A DNA stretch of 64,000 nt from Streptomyces fradiae. GTDB taxonomy: Bacteria > Actinomycetota > Actinomycetes > Streptomycetales > Streptomycetaceae. Made by a program: the position numbers and the translations under genes. The notes below the pieces were generated by a model. It saw only the letters and a program-made list of their open reading frames with translations, was not told the origin of the DNA and ran no database searches. This document shows, in pieces, positions 44,761 through 54,353 of the stretch (positions are counted from its first letter, which is position 1; every line of letters starts with the position of its first letter). The stretch spans positions 310,001 through 374,000 of the forward strand of contig NZ_CP065958.1 in assembly GCF_041270065.1 (NCBI RefSeq), read 5' to 3'.

Positions 44761-46311
44761 TCACAGCGGACGCTCGCGCCCCTCCCAGTAGGGGTCGCGC
44801 AGCCTGCGCTTGTAGAGCTTGCCGTTCGGGTCGCGCGGCATGTGGGCGGTGAAGTCCACGGACTTGGGGCGCTTGTAACCGGCGAGCCGCGCCTCGCAGT
44901 GGGCGAGGATCGAGGCGGCGAGTTCGGGACCCGCCTCGTGGCCCTCGGCGGGTTCGACGACGGCCTTGACCTCCTCGCCCCAGTCGGTGTGCGGGATGCC
45001 GAAGGCGGCGGCGTCGGCGACGCCGGGATGGGCGAGGAGCGCGGCCTCGATCTCGGCGGGGTAGATGTTGACGCCACCGGAGATGATCATGTCGATCTTG
45101 CGGTCGCGGAGGAAGAGAAAGCCGTCCTCGTCGAGGACGCCGAGGTCGCCGACGGTGAAGAAGTCGCCGATGCGGTTCGACGCCGTCTTGGCCTCGTCCT
45201 TGTGATAGCGGAAGCCGCCGGTGCTCATCTTCATGTACACGGTGCCGAGTTCACCGGGGCCGAGCCGCCGGCCGTCGTCGTCGAAGACGGCGAGTTCGCT
45301 GATGGGCCAGGCGCGGCCGACGGTGCCGGGCTTCTTCAGCCAGTCCTCGGCGGTCGCGAAGGCGCCGCCGCCCTCGCTGGCCGCGTAGTACTCCTCGACG
45401 CACGTCCCCCACCAGTCGATCATGGCGCGTTTCACATGGTCGGGGCAGGGCGCGGCGCCGTGGATGGCGTGGCGCATCGCGGAGACGTCGTACCGGCTCC
45501 GTACCTCCTCGGGCAGGGCGAGGAGGCGGTGGAACTGGGTGGGCACCATGTGGGTGTGGGTGCAGCGGTGGGTGTCGATGAGCCGCAGCATCTCCTCGGG
45601 GGTCCACTTGTCCATGAGGACGAGCGGGTGCCCGATGTGCAGGGCGGCGCCGGCGAACTGGAGCACGGCCGTGTGGTAGAGCGGCGAGCAGACCAGATGC
45701 ACATGGCCGTTGAAGGGCTTGATGCCGAAGATGCCGAGGAAGCCGCCGAGATAGGTCTCCTCGGGGGTCTTGCCGGGCAGCGGGCGGCGGATCCCACGGG
45801 GCCTGCCGGTGGTGCCGGAGGTGTAGTTCATGACCCAGCCGAGGGTGCGGCCGTCGGGCGGGGTGCCGGGCCGCCCGTCGAGGAGTTCGGCGTACGGGCG
45901 GAAGCCGGGCACCGTACCGACGGCGTAGCGGTGGTCGGCCGGGAGGCCGGCCTCCTCGGCGGCGGCGCCGGCGGCCTCGGCGAAGCGCTCGTGGGCGATG
46001 AGGACCTTGGCGCCGGAGTCGGCGACGATCCAGGCGATCTCGGGGCCGACGAGGTGGTGGTTGACCGGCACCAGGTAGAAGCCGGCCTGACTGGCCGCCA
46101 GATAGGCGGTGAAGAACTCGATGCCGTTGGGCAGGACGACGGCGAAGGCGTCCCCGCGCTCCAGGCCGGCGGCGCGCAGGCCGTGGACGAGCTGGTTGGC
46201 GGCGGTGTGGAGGCGGCCGGCGGACCACTGCTCTCCGTCCGGAGCGGTGATCACGGTCCGGTCGGGTGCGGCGGCGGCCTGGGCCCAGAAGCCGTTGGGA
46301 GACCCCTCCAT
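44761..46311 (-). CDS. AMP-dependent acyl-CoA synthetase
   Basis: A 516-residue adenylate-forming enzyme with P-loop YTSGTTGRPRGIRRPLPG, the YYAASEGGGAFATAEDWLKK segment, DFFTVGDLGVLDEDGFLFLRDRKIDMI and the ending MPRDPNGKLYKRRL, whose lysine is the catalytic one. It belongs to the fatty acid or aromatic CoA ligase branch. The ATG at 46311 overlaps the stop of the upstream nitronate monooxygenase (TGATG), so the two proteins are translationally coupled, suggesting that the CoA ester and the flavin enzyme serve one pathway. The operator at 47461 would control both. Confidence 0.93.
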   Translation of the reverse strand: MEGSPNGFWAQAAAAPDRTVITAPDGEQWSAGRLHTAANQLVHGLRAAGLERGDAFAVVLPNGIEFFTAYLAASQAGFYLVPVNHHLVGPEIAWIVADSGAKVLIAHERFAEAAGAAAEEAGLPADHRYAVGTVPGFRPYAELLDGRPGTPPDGRTLGWVMNYTSGTTGRPRGIRRPLPGKTPEETYLGGFLGIFGIKPFNGHVHLVCSPLYHTAVLQFAGAALHIGHPLVLMDKWTPEEMLRLIDTHRCTHTHMVPTQFHRLLALPEEVRSRYDVSAMRHAIHGAAPCPDHVKRAMIDWWGTCVEEYYAASEGGGAFATAEDWLKKPGTVGRAWPISELAVFDDDGRRLGPGELGTVYMKMSTGGFRYHKDEAKTASNRIGDFFTVGDLGVLDEDGFLFLRDRKIDMIISGGVNIYPAEIEAALLAHPGVADAAAFGIPHTDWGEEVKAVVEPAEGHEAGPELAASILAHCEARLAGYKRPKSVDFTAHMPRDPNGKLYKRRLRDPYWEGRERPL

Positions 46312-47420
46312 CACTGCGCGCTCCTTCCGGCGATGCGGTTGATCCGGTCGACGGCCTGCTCGAAGCCGCGGGTGAGGTCGTCGAAGACCTGCTGCACGCT
46401 GCGCTCGGAGTTCATCCGGCCGACGATCTGGCCGACCGGAGTGCCGAGCAGCGGGGCGACCTCGTACTTCTGGATCCGGGAGACCGCCTCGGCGACGAGC
46501 AGGCCCTGCAGCGGCATGGGCAGCGGGCCGGGTCCGGCCGGGTCGTCCCAGGCGTCGGTCCACTCGGTGCGCAGCTGGCGGGCGGGCTTGCCGGTGAGGG
46601 CGCGGGAGCGGACGGTGTCGCCGGAGCCGGCGGCGAGCAGCTTCTCGGTCAGGGCGCGGGAGTGGAGTTCGGCCTCGGTGGTGGTGAGCCAGAGCGAGCC
46701 GAGCCAGACGCCCTGGGCGCCGAGGGCGAGGCCGGCGGCGATCTGCTCGCCGCTGCCGATGCCGCCGGCGGCGAGCACGGGCAGCGGGGCGACGGCGTCG
46801 ACGACGTCGGGGGTGAGGACCATGGAGGCGATCTCGCCGGTGTGGCCGCCGGCCTCGTACCCCTGGGCGACGACGATGTCGATGCCGGCCTCGGCGTGGT
46901 GGCGGGCGTGCCGGGCGCTGCCGGCGAGGGCGGCGACGAGGACGCCGTGCTCGTGGGCGCGGGCGACGACGTCGGCGGGCGGGGAGCCGAGGGCGTTGGC
47001 GAGGAGCTTGATGGGGTAGTCGAAGGCGACGTCGAGCTGGCTGCGGGCGACCTGTTCCATCCAGCCGGTGATGCGCCAGCCGGAGGTCTCGCCCTCGGCG
47101 AGTTCGGGGACGCCGTGCTTGGCGAGGGTCTCGCGGACGAACGCGCGGTGTTCCTCGGGGATCATCGCCTCGACGTCCGCCTCGGTCACGCCCTCCACCT
47201 TCTTCGCGGGCATGACGACGTCGAGGCCGTACGGCAGGCCGTCGGTGTGCTCCTGCATCCAGTCGAGGTCGCGGGCGAGGTCGTCGGGGGCGGTGTAGCG
47301 CACGGCGCCGAGGACGCCGAACCCGCCTGCTCTGGTGATGGCGGCGGCCACTGCGGGGAAGGGCGTGAAGCCGAAGATGGCGTGCTCGATCCCCAGGGTG
47401 CGACTCAGCTCCGTCTTCAT
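46311..47420 (-). CDS. Nitronate monooxygenase-like flavoprotein
   Basis: A 369-residue FMN-binding TIM-barrel protein of the nitronate monooxygenase/2-nitropropane dioxygenase family. Features are FGFTPFPAVAAAITRAGGFGVLGAV at the start, the flavin-binding EAGIDIVVAQGYEAGGHTGE and the phosphate loop PVLAAGGIGSGEQIAAGLALGAQGVWLGS. Family members oxidise nitronates such as propionate-3-nitronate to aldehydes, or serve as enoyl-reductase or dehydratase relatives. The coupling with an acyl-CoA ligase hints at an acyl-CoA-related substrate. The ATG start has a poor ribosome site. The promoter and a dyad are in the 98-bp gap to the divergent serine hydrolase gene. Confidence 0.9.
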   Translation of the reverse strand: MKTELSRTLGIEHAIFGFTPFPAVAAAITRAGGFGVLGAVRYTAPDDLARDLDWMQEHTDGLPYGLDVVMPAKKVEGVTEADVEAMIPEEHRAFVRETLAKHGVPELAEGETSGWRITGWMEQVARSQLDVAFDYPIKLLANALGSPPADVVARAHEHGVLVAALAGSARHARHHAEAGIDIVVAQGYEAGGHTGEIASMVLTPDVVDAVAPLPVLAAGGIGSGEQIAAGLALGAQGVWLGSLWLTTTEAELHSRALTEKLLAAGSGDTVRSRALTGKPARQLRTEWTDAWDDPAGPGPLPMPLQGLLVAEAVSRIQKYEVAPLLGTPVGQIVGRMNSERSVQQVFDDLTRGFEQAVDRINRIAGRSAQ

Positions 47421-47460
47421 GGGCGGCAGGATGCCGCAGCTCCCGCACCGAGGGAAGAGA

Positions 47461-47490
47461 TTTTCTGATGCAGTGTCAGATTGTTTCGCG
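47461..47490. promoter_or_regulatory. Candidate operator, TCTGA-N7-TCAGA (copy 2)
   Basis: TCTGA (47464-47468) and TCAGA (47476-47480) form a dyad between the divergent nitronate monooxygenase and serine hydrolase genes, 41 bases upstream of the former. It matches the element at 28055-28084 at 23 of 30 positions, including the TTTT and ATT flanks. The probable regulated operon is the leftward one. Confidence 0.75.
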
Positions 47491-47518
47491 GCGGGGAGGG
47501 CTGTGGGAGAGGCTGGGC

Positions 47519-49381
47519 ATGACGGAGACGACGAGAACACCGGGGTACGGACACGGGTACGCGTACGGCGGCACGGGACCGAGCCGCCGGGCGTTCGGCG
47601 GTGGACTGCTCGCGCTGGGAGGTGCGCTGATGATCGGTACGGTGCCGGGGGCCGCGGCCGCTCCCGATCCGGGGGCCGGCGGGGGCGGCGGCCCGGCCGG
47701 CGGGGCGGCCGGTGAGGCGCGGCGGACGACGCTGGCGCGCGGGTCCGCCGAGCGGGCCGGGCTGCTGCCCGCACACCTGGACCGGCTCGTCACGGAGGCC
47801 GAATCCTTCCTGCGCCCCTCCCCCACCCACCCCTGGTACGCGGGCGCGGTGCTGCTCGCCGGGCGGGGCGGGACGGTGGCGCTGCACCGCCCGATCGGCT
47901 CGGCGGTCCGCTACGCGGCGTACGACGAGAAGACCGACACCGGGGTGGAGCTGCCGGCCGACGAGCAGATCCCGATGCGCGAGGACACCGTCTTCGATCT
48001 GGCCTCGGTCTCCAAGCTGTTCACCTCGCTGCTCGCGGTGCAGCAGATCGAGCGCGGGGCGCTGGTCCTGGAGGAGCGGGTCACGGCGTATCTGCCGGAG
48101 TTCGGGGCCGGCGGCAAGCAGGATGTCACGGTCCGTCAGCTGCTCACCCACACCTCGGGGTTCCGGGCCTGGATCCCGCTCTACAAGGAGCCGAGCCGGG
48201 AGGGGCAGCTGCGGCTGCTGTGGAACGAGAAGCCGGCGAACCCGCCGGGCACGGTCTATCTGTACTCCGACCTGAATCTGATCACGCTGCAGCTGGTCCT
48301 TGAGGAGATCACCGGTCGCACTCTGGATCAGCTGCTCCGAACCGAGATCACCGCTCCGCTCGGGATGCACCGCACGCGTTTCAATCCCCCGCTCTCGTGG
48401 CGGCCGCGGATCGCCGCCACCGAGGACGCGCGGCTGCCGTGGTCCGGGCTCGACCGGGGCATGGTGTGGGGCGAGGTGCACGACGAGAACGCGTACGGGA
48501 TGGGCGGGGTGGCCGGGCACGCCGGGGTGTTCTCGACCGCGTGGGACCTGGCGGTCCTCGCCCGCACGCTGCTCAACGGCGGTGCGTACGGGGACGCCCG
48601 GATCCTGTCCCCCGCCTCCGTCGAGCTGATGTTCACCGACTTCAACACCGCGTTCCCCGGCGACGAGCACGGGCTCGGCTTCGAGCTCTACCAGCACTGG
48701 TACATGGGCGCGATGGCCACCCCGCGCACGGCCGGCCACACCGGATTCACCGGCACCAGCCTGGTCCTGGACCCGACGACCGACTCCTTCCTGGTCGTCC
48801 TCGGCAACTCGGTCCACCCGGTGCGCACCTGGCGCTCCGGCTCCGCGCCCCGGGTCGCCACCGCCGACGCGCTGGCCCGCGCGGTGCCGGTCCGCCCGGC
48901 CCGGGGCCGTACCGCCTGGTTCTCCGGCATGACCAGCGCCACCACCGCGACCCTCACGCTCCCCGAAGTGCCGGGCGCCACCCGCTTCGAGTGCGCCGTC
49001 TGGTGGGACACCGAACCCGGCGCGGACGCCGCCGTCCTGGAGGCGTCGACGGACGGCGGCACGACCTGGGCCCCCGTCCCCTTCACCACCGCCGCCCCCG
49101 CCGACCCCGCCGAGGACCACCCCACCGGCTCCCTCACCGGCTGGTCCGGCCGCCGCTGGCACCGCCTCACCGCCGACCTCACCGCCGATCTCACCCCCTC
49201 CTCCCCCACCCCGCCCCGCCTCCGCTGGCGCTCCACCACCGACCGCCGCTACGTCGGCCGCGGTGTGTACGTGGACGCGATCCGCCTCCTGGACACCTCG
49301 GGCCGCCCGCTGTTCGACGAGTCCCGCCCGGCGGACCGGTCCCGGATCGAGGCGACGGGGTGGACGGCGTCGGCGGACTGA
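47519..49381 (+). CDS. Tat-exported serine hydrolase (beta-lactamase/esterase family)
   Basis: A 620-residue exported protein starting at an ATG after GGGAGAGG. A twin-arginine signal is seen at residues 22-48 (SRRAFGGGLLALGGALMIG, cleavage near AAA). Residues 85-430 are the beta-lactamase-type domain: nucleophile and lysine S163-V-S-K166 (SVSK), a YSDLN motif in place of the usual Y-x-N, and HTGFTGTS at the third motif. The last 180 residues are a beta-rich accessory domain rich in Thr, Trp and Arg (ATTATLTLPEVPGATRFECAV, DGGTTWAPVPF), as in carbohydrate- or protein-binding appendages. It may be an esterase or D-Ala-D-Ala carboxypeptidase-like enzyme; the reaction is not certain. Confidence 0.9.
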   Translation: MTETTRTPGYGHGYAYGGTGPSRRAFGGGLLALGGALMIGTVPGAAAAPDPGAGGGGGPAGGAAGEARRTTLARGSAERAGLLPAHLDRLVTEAESFLRPSPTHPWYAGAVLLAGRGGTVALHRPIGSAVRYAAYDEKTDTGVELPADEQIPMREDTVFDLASVSKLFTSLLAVQQIERGALVLEERVTAYLPEFGAGGKQDVTVRQLLTHTSGFRAWIPLYKEPSREGQLRLLWNEKPANPPGTVYLYSDLNLITLQLVLEEITGRTLDQLLRTEITAPLGMHRTRFNPPLSWRPRIAATEDARLPWSGLDRGMVWGEVHDENAYGMGGVAGHAGVFSTAWDLAVLARTLLNGGAYGDARILSPASVELMFTDFNTAFPGDEHGLGFELYQHWYMGAMATPRTAGHTGFTGTSLVLDPTTDSFLVVLGNSVHPVRTWRSGSAPRVATADALARAVPVRPARGRTAWFSGMTSATTATLTLPEVPGATRFECAVWWDTEPGADAAVLEASTDGGTTWAPVPFTTAAPADPAEDHPTGSLTGWSGRRWHRLTADLTADLTPSSPTPPRLRWRSTTDRRYVGRGVYVDAIRLLDTSGRPLFDESRPADRSRIEATGWTASAD

Positions 49382-49410
49382 GCCGGGTCCGCGCCGCTGC
49401 CTCCAGGCGG

Positions 49411-50319
49411 TTACAGGCTGGGTTCCGCCGCTTCCTTCAGCGCGTCCAGGACGGGGCGGATCAGGGGGTGGGTCTCCGCGCCCCGGCGGACCGCGGCGAA
49501 GACGCGGCGGGTGGGGGCGACGCCGTCGACCGGCCGGACGACGACGCCGGTGAGGTCGGTGCCGAGGAGGGCGGAGCGCGGGACGAGGGTCACGCCGGCG
49601 CCGGCGGCGGTCAGGGCGACGACGGCGCGGAAGTCGTCGGAGACGTGTTCCAGGCGGGGCGCGAAGCCCGCGTACTCGCAGGCGAGGACGGTGACGTCGT
49701 GGCAGGGGTTGCCGGCGGACTGGCCGATCCAGGGGTCCTTGGCGAGGTCGGCGAGGGCGATCCGTTCGCGGTCGGCGAGGGCGTGGTCCGGCGGCAGGAC
49801 GACGTCGAAGGGCTCGGCGTAGAGCGGGACGCGGGTGAGCCGGGCGTCGTCCTCGCCGGGCGCGCCCCGGTACTCGACGGCGACCGCCACGTCGACCTGC
49901 CGGTCCAGGACCATGAGCAGGCTCTCGTCGCCCTCGGCGTCCTGGACCCGCACCCGGATGCCGGGCGCGGTGCGGGCGAGGGAGCCGATGGCGGGGGCGA
50001 CGACCAGGCCGATGCCGGTGGCGAAGGCGGCCACCGTGACGGTGCCGGCCTCGCCCGAGCCGTACGCGGCGAGCTCGGCCTCGGCCCGTTCCAGCTGGGC
50101 CAGGACGGCGTTGGCGTGGCTCAGCAGGATCTCCCCGGCGGGGGTGAGCCGGGCGCCCTTGGCGCTCCGCTCCACCAGCCGGTGGCCGGTCTCCTGCTCC
50201 AGGGCGGCGAGCTGCTGGGAGACCGCGGAGGGGGTGAGATAGAGCGCGGCGGCAGCCGCCGTGACGGTACGGTGGTCGGCCACCGCCCGGAGGATGTGCA
50301 GCCGCCGCGCTTCGATCAT
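49411..50319 (-). CDS. LysR-family transcriptional regulator
   Basis: A 302-residue LysR protein: winged helix-turn-helix at residues 1-60 (LHILRAVADHRTVTAAAAALYLTPSAVSQQLAALEQ), then a long linker helix and a substrate-binding domain (AGTVTVAAFATGIGLVVAPAIGSL, GEDDARLTRVPLYAEPFDVVLPPDHALADRERIALADL). Its start codon lies four bases after the kbl stop codon on the same strand, so it is probably transcribed with tdh-kbl. That arrangement suggests it controls the threonine catabolic operon, although most LysR genes are divergent from their target. Confidence 0.92.
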   Translation of the reverse strand: MIEARRLHILRAVADHRTVTAAAAALYLTPSAVSQQLAALEQETGHRLVERSAKGARLTPAGEILLSHANAVLAQLERAEAELAAYGSGEAGTVTVAAFATGIGLVVAPAIGSLARTAPGIRVRVQDAEGDESLLMVLDRQVDVAVAVEYRGAPGEDDARLTRVPLYAEPFDVVLPPDHALADRERIALADLAKDPWIGQSAGNPCHDVTVLACEYAGFAPRLEHVSDDFRAVVALTAAGAGVTLVPRSALLGTDLTGVVVRPVDGVAPTRRVFAAVRRGAETHPLIRPVLDALKEAAEPSL

Positions 50320-50323
50320 GCCC

Positions 50324-51523
50324 CTAGTCTCGCAGGGCGGCGCGCGCGTCGACGAACGCGTCGACCGCCCGGTTCACGTCCTCCGTGGAGTGCGCGGCGG
50401 ACAGCTGCACGCGGATGCGCGCCGCGCCCTGCGGCACCACCGGGTACGAGAAGCCGATCACGTACACCCCGCGCTCCAGGAGCAGCTCGGCCATGCGGCC
50501 GGCCTCGGCGGCGTCGCCGATCATGACGGGCGCGATGGCGTGGTCGCCGGGGAGGATGTCGAAGCCCTCCTCGGTCATCCGGCGGCGGAACAGCTCGGTG
50601 TTGGCGTTGAGCTGCTCGCGCAGGTCGCCGGCGGACTCCAGGAGGTCGATGACCTTGAGGGAGGCGGCGGCGATCACCGGGGCGAGGGTGTTGGAGAAGA
50701 GGTACGGGCGCGAGCGCTGGCGCAGCAGGGCGACGATCTCGGCGCGGGCCGCGACATAGCCGCCGGACGCGCCACCGAGGGCCTTGCCGAGGGTGCCGGT
50801 GATGATGTCGACGCGGTCCATGACGCCGTGCAGCTCGGGGGTGCCGCGGCCGCCGGGGCCGACGAAGCCGACGGCGTGCGAGTCGTCGACCATGACCATG
50901 GCGTCGTAGCGCTCGGCCAGGTCGCAGATCTCGCCGAGCGGCGCGACGTAGCCGTCCATGGAGAAGACGCCGTCGGTGACGATCAGCTTGCGCCGGGCGC
51001 CGGCCTCGTTCGCCTCCTTGAGCTGCTGCTCCAGGTCGGCCATGTCGCGGTTGGCGTAGCGGAAGCGGCGGGCCTTGGAGAGGCGGATGCCGTCGATGAT
51101 GGAGGCGTGGTTGAGGGCGTCGGAGATGACCGCGTCCTCGGCGCCGAGCAGGGTCTCGAAGACGCCGCCGTTGGCGTCGAAGCAGGAGGAGTAGAGGATC
51201 GTGTCCTCCTGGCCGAGGAACCGCGACAGACGCGCCTCGAGCTCCTTGTGGACCTCCTGGGTGCCGCAGATGAAGCGGACCGAGGCCATGCCGTAGCCCC
51301 AGCGGTCCAGGGCGGCGTGGGCGGCGGCGATCACGTCGGGGTGGTCGGCGAGGCCCAGGTAGTTGTTGGCGCAGAAGTTCAGCACCTCGCCGGGGCGGCC
51401 GCCGGCCGTGACCTCGACGGTCGCGGACTGGGGGGTGCCGATGACGCGCTCGGGCTTGTGGAGGCCGGCCTGCCGGATCTCGTCGAGGGTGGCGCGGATG
51501 TCGTCGCGTACGGAGTCGAACAT
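50324..51523 (-). CDS. kbl: Glycine C-acetyltransferase (2-amino-3-ketobutyrate CoA ligase)
   Basis: A 399-residue PLP enzyme of the alpha-oxoamine synthase family. Motifs are [70 protein letters not shown] and [16 protein letters not shown], where the lysine of GKALGG forms the Schiff base. It converts 2-amino-3-oxobutanoate plus CoA to glycine and acetyl-CoA, the second step of threonine breakdown. The ATG at 51523 has GGGAG upstream. It lies 19 bases after tdh, and the two are conserved partners. Confidence 0.97.
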   Translation of the reverse strand: MFDSVRDDIRATLDEIRQAGLHKPERVIGTPQSATVEVTAGGRPGEVLNFCANNYLGLADHPDVIAAAHAALDRWGYGMASVRFICGTQEVHKELEARLSRFLGQEDTILYSSCFDANGGVFETLLGAEDAVISDALNHASIIDGIRLSKARRFRYANRDMADLEQQLKEANEAGARRKLIVTDGVFSMDGYVAPLGEICDLAERYDAMVMVDDSHAVGFVGPGGRGTPELHGVMDRVDIITGTLGKALGGASGGYVAARAEIVALLRQRSRPYLFSNTLAPVIAAASLKVIDLLESAGDLREQLNANTELFRRRMTEEGFDILPGDHAIAPVMIGDAAEAGRMAELLLERGVYVIGFSYPVVPQGAARIRVQLSAAHSTEDVNRAVDAFVDARAALRD

Positions 51524-51542
51524 GTCAGGGAGCTCCCGGGTC

Positions 51543-52577
51543 TCAGACGGTCCAGTCGAGGATGATCTTGCCGCCCTTGCCGGAGGCGGCATCGTCGAAG
51601 GCGGCCTCGAAGTCGCGGTAGTCGTAGCGGCCGGTGATCACCGGGGACAGGTCGAGCCCGCCCTCCAGGAGCACCGACATGGCGTACCAGGTCTCGAACA
51701 TCTCCCGGCCGTAGATGCCCTTGATGGTGATCATCGAGGTGACGATCCGCGCCCAGTCGACGGCGAAGTCCTCGCTGGGCAGGCCGAGCATGGCGATCTT
51801 GCCGCCGTGGGTCATGTTGGCGACCATGTCGCGCATCGCGCGCGGGTTGCCGGACATCTCCAGGCCGACGTCGAAGCCCTCCTTGAGGCCGAGGGTGCGC
51901 TGGCCGTCGGCGATGGTCTGCTCGGCGACGTTGAGCGCGAGCGAGACGCCGGTCTTGCGGGCGAGGTCCAGGCGCTCCTCGCTGACGTCGGTGATGACGA
52001 CGTGGCGGGCGCCGGCGTGCTTGGCGACGGCGGCGGCCATGATGCCGATCGGGCCGGCGCCGGTGACCAGGACGTCCTCGCCGACCAGCGGGAAGGAGAG
52101 GGCGGTGTGCACGGCGTTGCCGAAGGGGTCGAAGATCGCGGCGACGTCGAGGTCGACGGGGACCCGGTGCACCCAGACGTTGGACGCGGGCAGGACGACG
52201 TACTCGGCGAAGGCGCCGTCGCGGCCGACACCGAGGCCGACGGTGGCGCGGCAGAGGTGGCGGCGGCCGGCCAGACAGTTGCGGCACTTGCCGCAGACCA
52301 GGTGGCCCTCGCCGCTGACCAGGTCGCCGACGTTGATGTCGGCGACGTCGCGGCCGGTGTCGACGACCTCGCCGACGAATTCGTGGCCGAGGGTCAGCGG
52401 GGTCGCGATGGTCTTCTGCGCCCAGCCGTCCCAGGAGCGGATGTGCAGGTCGGTGCCGCAGATTCCGGTCCGCTTGACCTTGATGAGGACGTCACCGGGG
52501 CCGTACTCCGGCTCGGGCACGTCCGTGAGCCAGAGTCCCGGCTCCGCCTTCTGCTTGACCAGTGCCTTCAATGTCAC
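51543..52577 (-). CDS. tdh: L-threonine 3-dehydrogenase
   Basis: A 344-residue zinc-dependent medium-chain dehydrogenase. The start GTG at 52577 follows GGGAGCC closely and gives [21 protein letters not shown]. The zinc motif [21 protein letters not shown], the structural zinc cysteines [17 protein letters not shown] and the NAD-binding [25 protein letters not shown] are all present. It oxidises L-threonine to 2-amino-3-oxobutanoate with NAD+. Together with kbl it forms the threonine to glycine plus acetyl-CoA route, and a downstream lysR gene may regulate it. The sequence upstream of the GTG in frame is poorly conserved. Confidence 0.97.
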   Translation of the reverse strand: MTLKALVKQKAEPGLWLTDVPEPEYGPGDVLIKVKRTGICGTDLHIRSWDGWAQKTIATPLTLGHEFVGEVVDTGRDVADINVGDLVSGEGHLVCGKCRNCLAGRRHLCRATVGLGVGRDGAFAEYVVLPASNVWVHRVPVDLDVAAIFDPFGNAVHTALSFPLVGEDVLVTGAGPIGIMAAAVAKHAGARHVVITDVSEERLDLARKTGVSLALNVAEQTIADGQRTLGLKEGFDVGLEMSGNPRAMRDMVANMTHGGKIAMLGLPSEDFAVDWARIVTSMITIKGIYGREMFETWYAMSVLLEGGLDLSPVITGRYDYRDFEAAFDDAASGKGGKIILDWTV

Positions 52578-52741
52578 GGCTCCCGACGTACGTGTCCTGT
52601 GATGTGCCGGGTCCGGGCGCGGCGAAGCGCCCAAGATCCCTGGAAGAAAATCTTCCGTCCGTCGGGAGCCATGGTCCATCGAGGATTTCTTAAGCGCACT
52701 CGCAGATCAGCTTCACGCCGCTGGCGGGGCGGTCGCCGGGG

Positions 52742-54313
52742 TCAACCGGCCGCCGCTTCGAGCACCGCCATGGCGGCGTTGTGGCCGGGCACTCCGCTGA
52801 CCCCGCCGCCGCGCACGGCGCCCGCGCCGCACAGCAGGACGTTGGCCCGGTCGGTCTCGACGCCCCAGCGGCCGCCGCCCTCCGCCCCGTACGGGAAGGA
52901 CAGGTCGCGGTGGAAGATGTGGCCGCCGGGCAGCCGGAGTTCGCGTTCGAGGTCGAGCGGGGTCTTGGCCTCGACGCAGGGCCGGCCGTCGGCGTCGCGC
53001 GCCAGGCAGTCGGCGATCGGCTCGTCGAGGCGCGCGCCGAGCTGGTCGAGGGTGGCCTTGAGGAGGGCTTCGCGGGCGCCGTCCGGGTCGGCGGCGAACA
53101 GCCGGGCGGGCGCGTGCAGGCCGAACAGGGTGAGGGTCTGGTAGCCGCGGGCGGCGGCCTCGGGGCCGAGGATGGTCGGGTCGGTGAGGCTGTGGCAGTA
53201 GGTCTCCGAGGGCGGCGCGGTGGGCAGCCGTCCGGCGGCCGCCTCGGCGTGGGCGGCGGCCAGCTCCCCGTACCCCTCGGCGATGTGGAAGGTGCCGGAG
53301 AAGGCCTCGCGCGGGTCGACGGAGCGGTCGCGGAGCCGGGGCAGCCGGGTGAGCACCATGTTGACCTTGAGCTGGGCACCCTCGGCGGGGGTGGGCGCGG
53401 GGTCACCGAGGAGGGCGGCGAGCGCCTGCGGGGAGGCGTTCACCAGGACGTGGCGGGCGCCGACGACCCCCTCCCCGTCGGCGGTGCGGAAGGTGACCTC
53501 GGCGCGGGTGCCGTCGGTCTCGATCCGGGTGGCCTCGTGGTCGGTGAGGAGGGTCGCGCCGGCGGCGCGGGCGGCGTCCGCGAGCGCGTCGGTGAGCGCG
53601 CCCATGCCGCCGACGGGCACGTCCCAGTCGCCGGTGCCGCCGCCGATCACGTGGTAGAGGAAGCAGCGGTTCTGCAGCAGCGAGGGGTCGTGGGCGTCGG
53701 CGAAGGTGCCGATGAGTCCGTCGGTGAGGACGACCCCGCGCACCAGGTCGTCGGCGAAGTGCTTCTCGACGGCGACGCCGAGGGGCTGCTCGAAGAGCAT
53801 CGCCCAGGTCTCCGGGTCGTCGACCAGCGTCCGCAGGCCCTCGCGGGTCGGCAGCGGCTCGGTGAGGGTGGGGAAGATCCGGCGGGCGGCGCGGGCGGTG
53901 CGCCCGTAGAAGGCCTCCCAGGCCTCGAACTCGCGGTCGGAGCCGGTGAGCGCGGCGAAGGAGGCACGGGTGCGCTCCCGGTCGCCGCCGACGAGGAGGC
54001 CGGACGCGCCGTAGGGGGTGTACGAGGAGACGGAACGCTTCCGCACGGCGAACCGCAGCCCGAGCTCGCGCACGATCTTCTCGGGCAGCAGCGAGACGAG
54101 GTACGAGTAGCGGGACAGGCGTACGTCGACCCCGGCGAAGGGCCGGGTGGAGACGGCGGCGCCGCCGGTGTGGTCGAGCCGCTCCAGGACGAGCACGCTG
54201 CGCCCGGCGCGGGCGAGGTAGGCGGCGGCGACCAGGCCGTTGTGACCGCCGCCGACGATGACGGCGTCGTAGGAGGACGTCTCGGGTGCGGGCGAGGAAG
54301 CGGAAGCTGTCAT
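52742..54313 (-). CDS. FAD-dependent oxidoreductase, PYROXD2/phytoene-desaturase-like
   Basis: A 523-residue flavoprotein. The N-terminal FAD motif is DAVIVGGGHNGLVAAAYLARAG (GxGxxG) and the later features are LDHTGGAAVSTRPF, VGGMGALTDALADAARAAGA and the C-terminal LLCGAGAVRGGGVSGVPGHNAAMAVLEA. This closely fits the pyridine nucleotide-disulphide oxidoreductase domain 2 group, found also in eukaryotic mitochondria, with unknown substrate, and not the CrtI type proper. The start is unsettled: GGAGG lies 15 bases before the ATG at 54313, and an in-frame GTG at 54328 lies right after it. It is a single gene between tdh and a kinase gene. Confidence 0.88.
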   Translation of the reverse strand: MTASASSPAPETSSYDAVIVGGGHNGLVAAAYLARAGRSVLVLERLDHTGGAAVSTRPFAGVDVRLSRYSYLVSLLPEKIVRELGLRFAVRKRSVSSYTPYGASGLLVGGDRERTRASFAALTGSDREFEAWEAFYGRTARAARRIFPTLTEPLPTREGLRTLVDDPETWAMLFEQPLGVAVEKHFADDLVRGVVLTDGLIGTFADAHDPSLLQNRCFLYHVIGGGTGDWDVPVGGMGALTDALADAARAAGATLLTDHEATRIETDGTRAEVTFRTADGEGVVGARHVLVNASPQALAALLGDPAPTPAEGAQLKVNMVLTRLPRLRDRSVDPREAFSGTFHIAEGYGELAAAHAEAAAGRLPTAPPSETYCHSLTDPTILGPEAAARGYQTLTLFGLHAPARLFAADPDGAREALLKATLDQLGARLDEPIADCLARDADGRPCVEAKTPLDLERELRLPGGHIFHRDLSFPYGAEGGGRWGVETDRANVLLCGAGAVRGGGVSGVPGHNAAMAVLEAAAG

Positions 54314-54353
54314 GCCTCTTGCTAACACCTCCCCGCCGGTCCCACCAGAGGGC

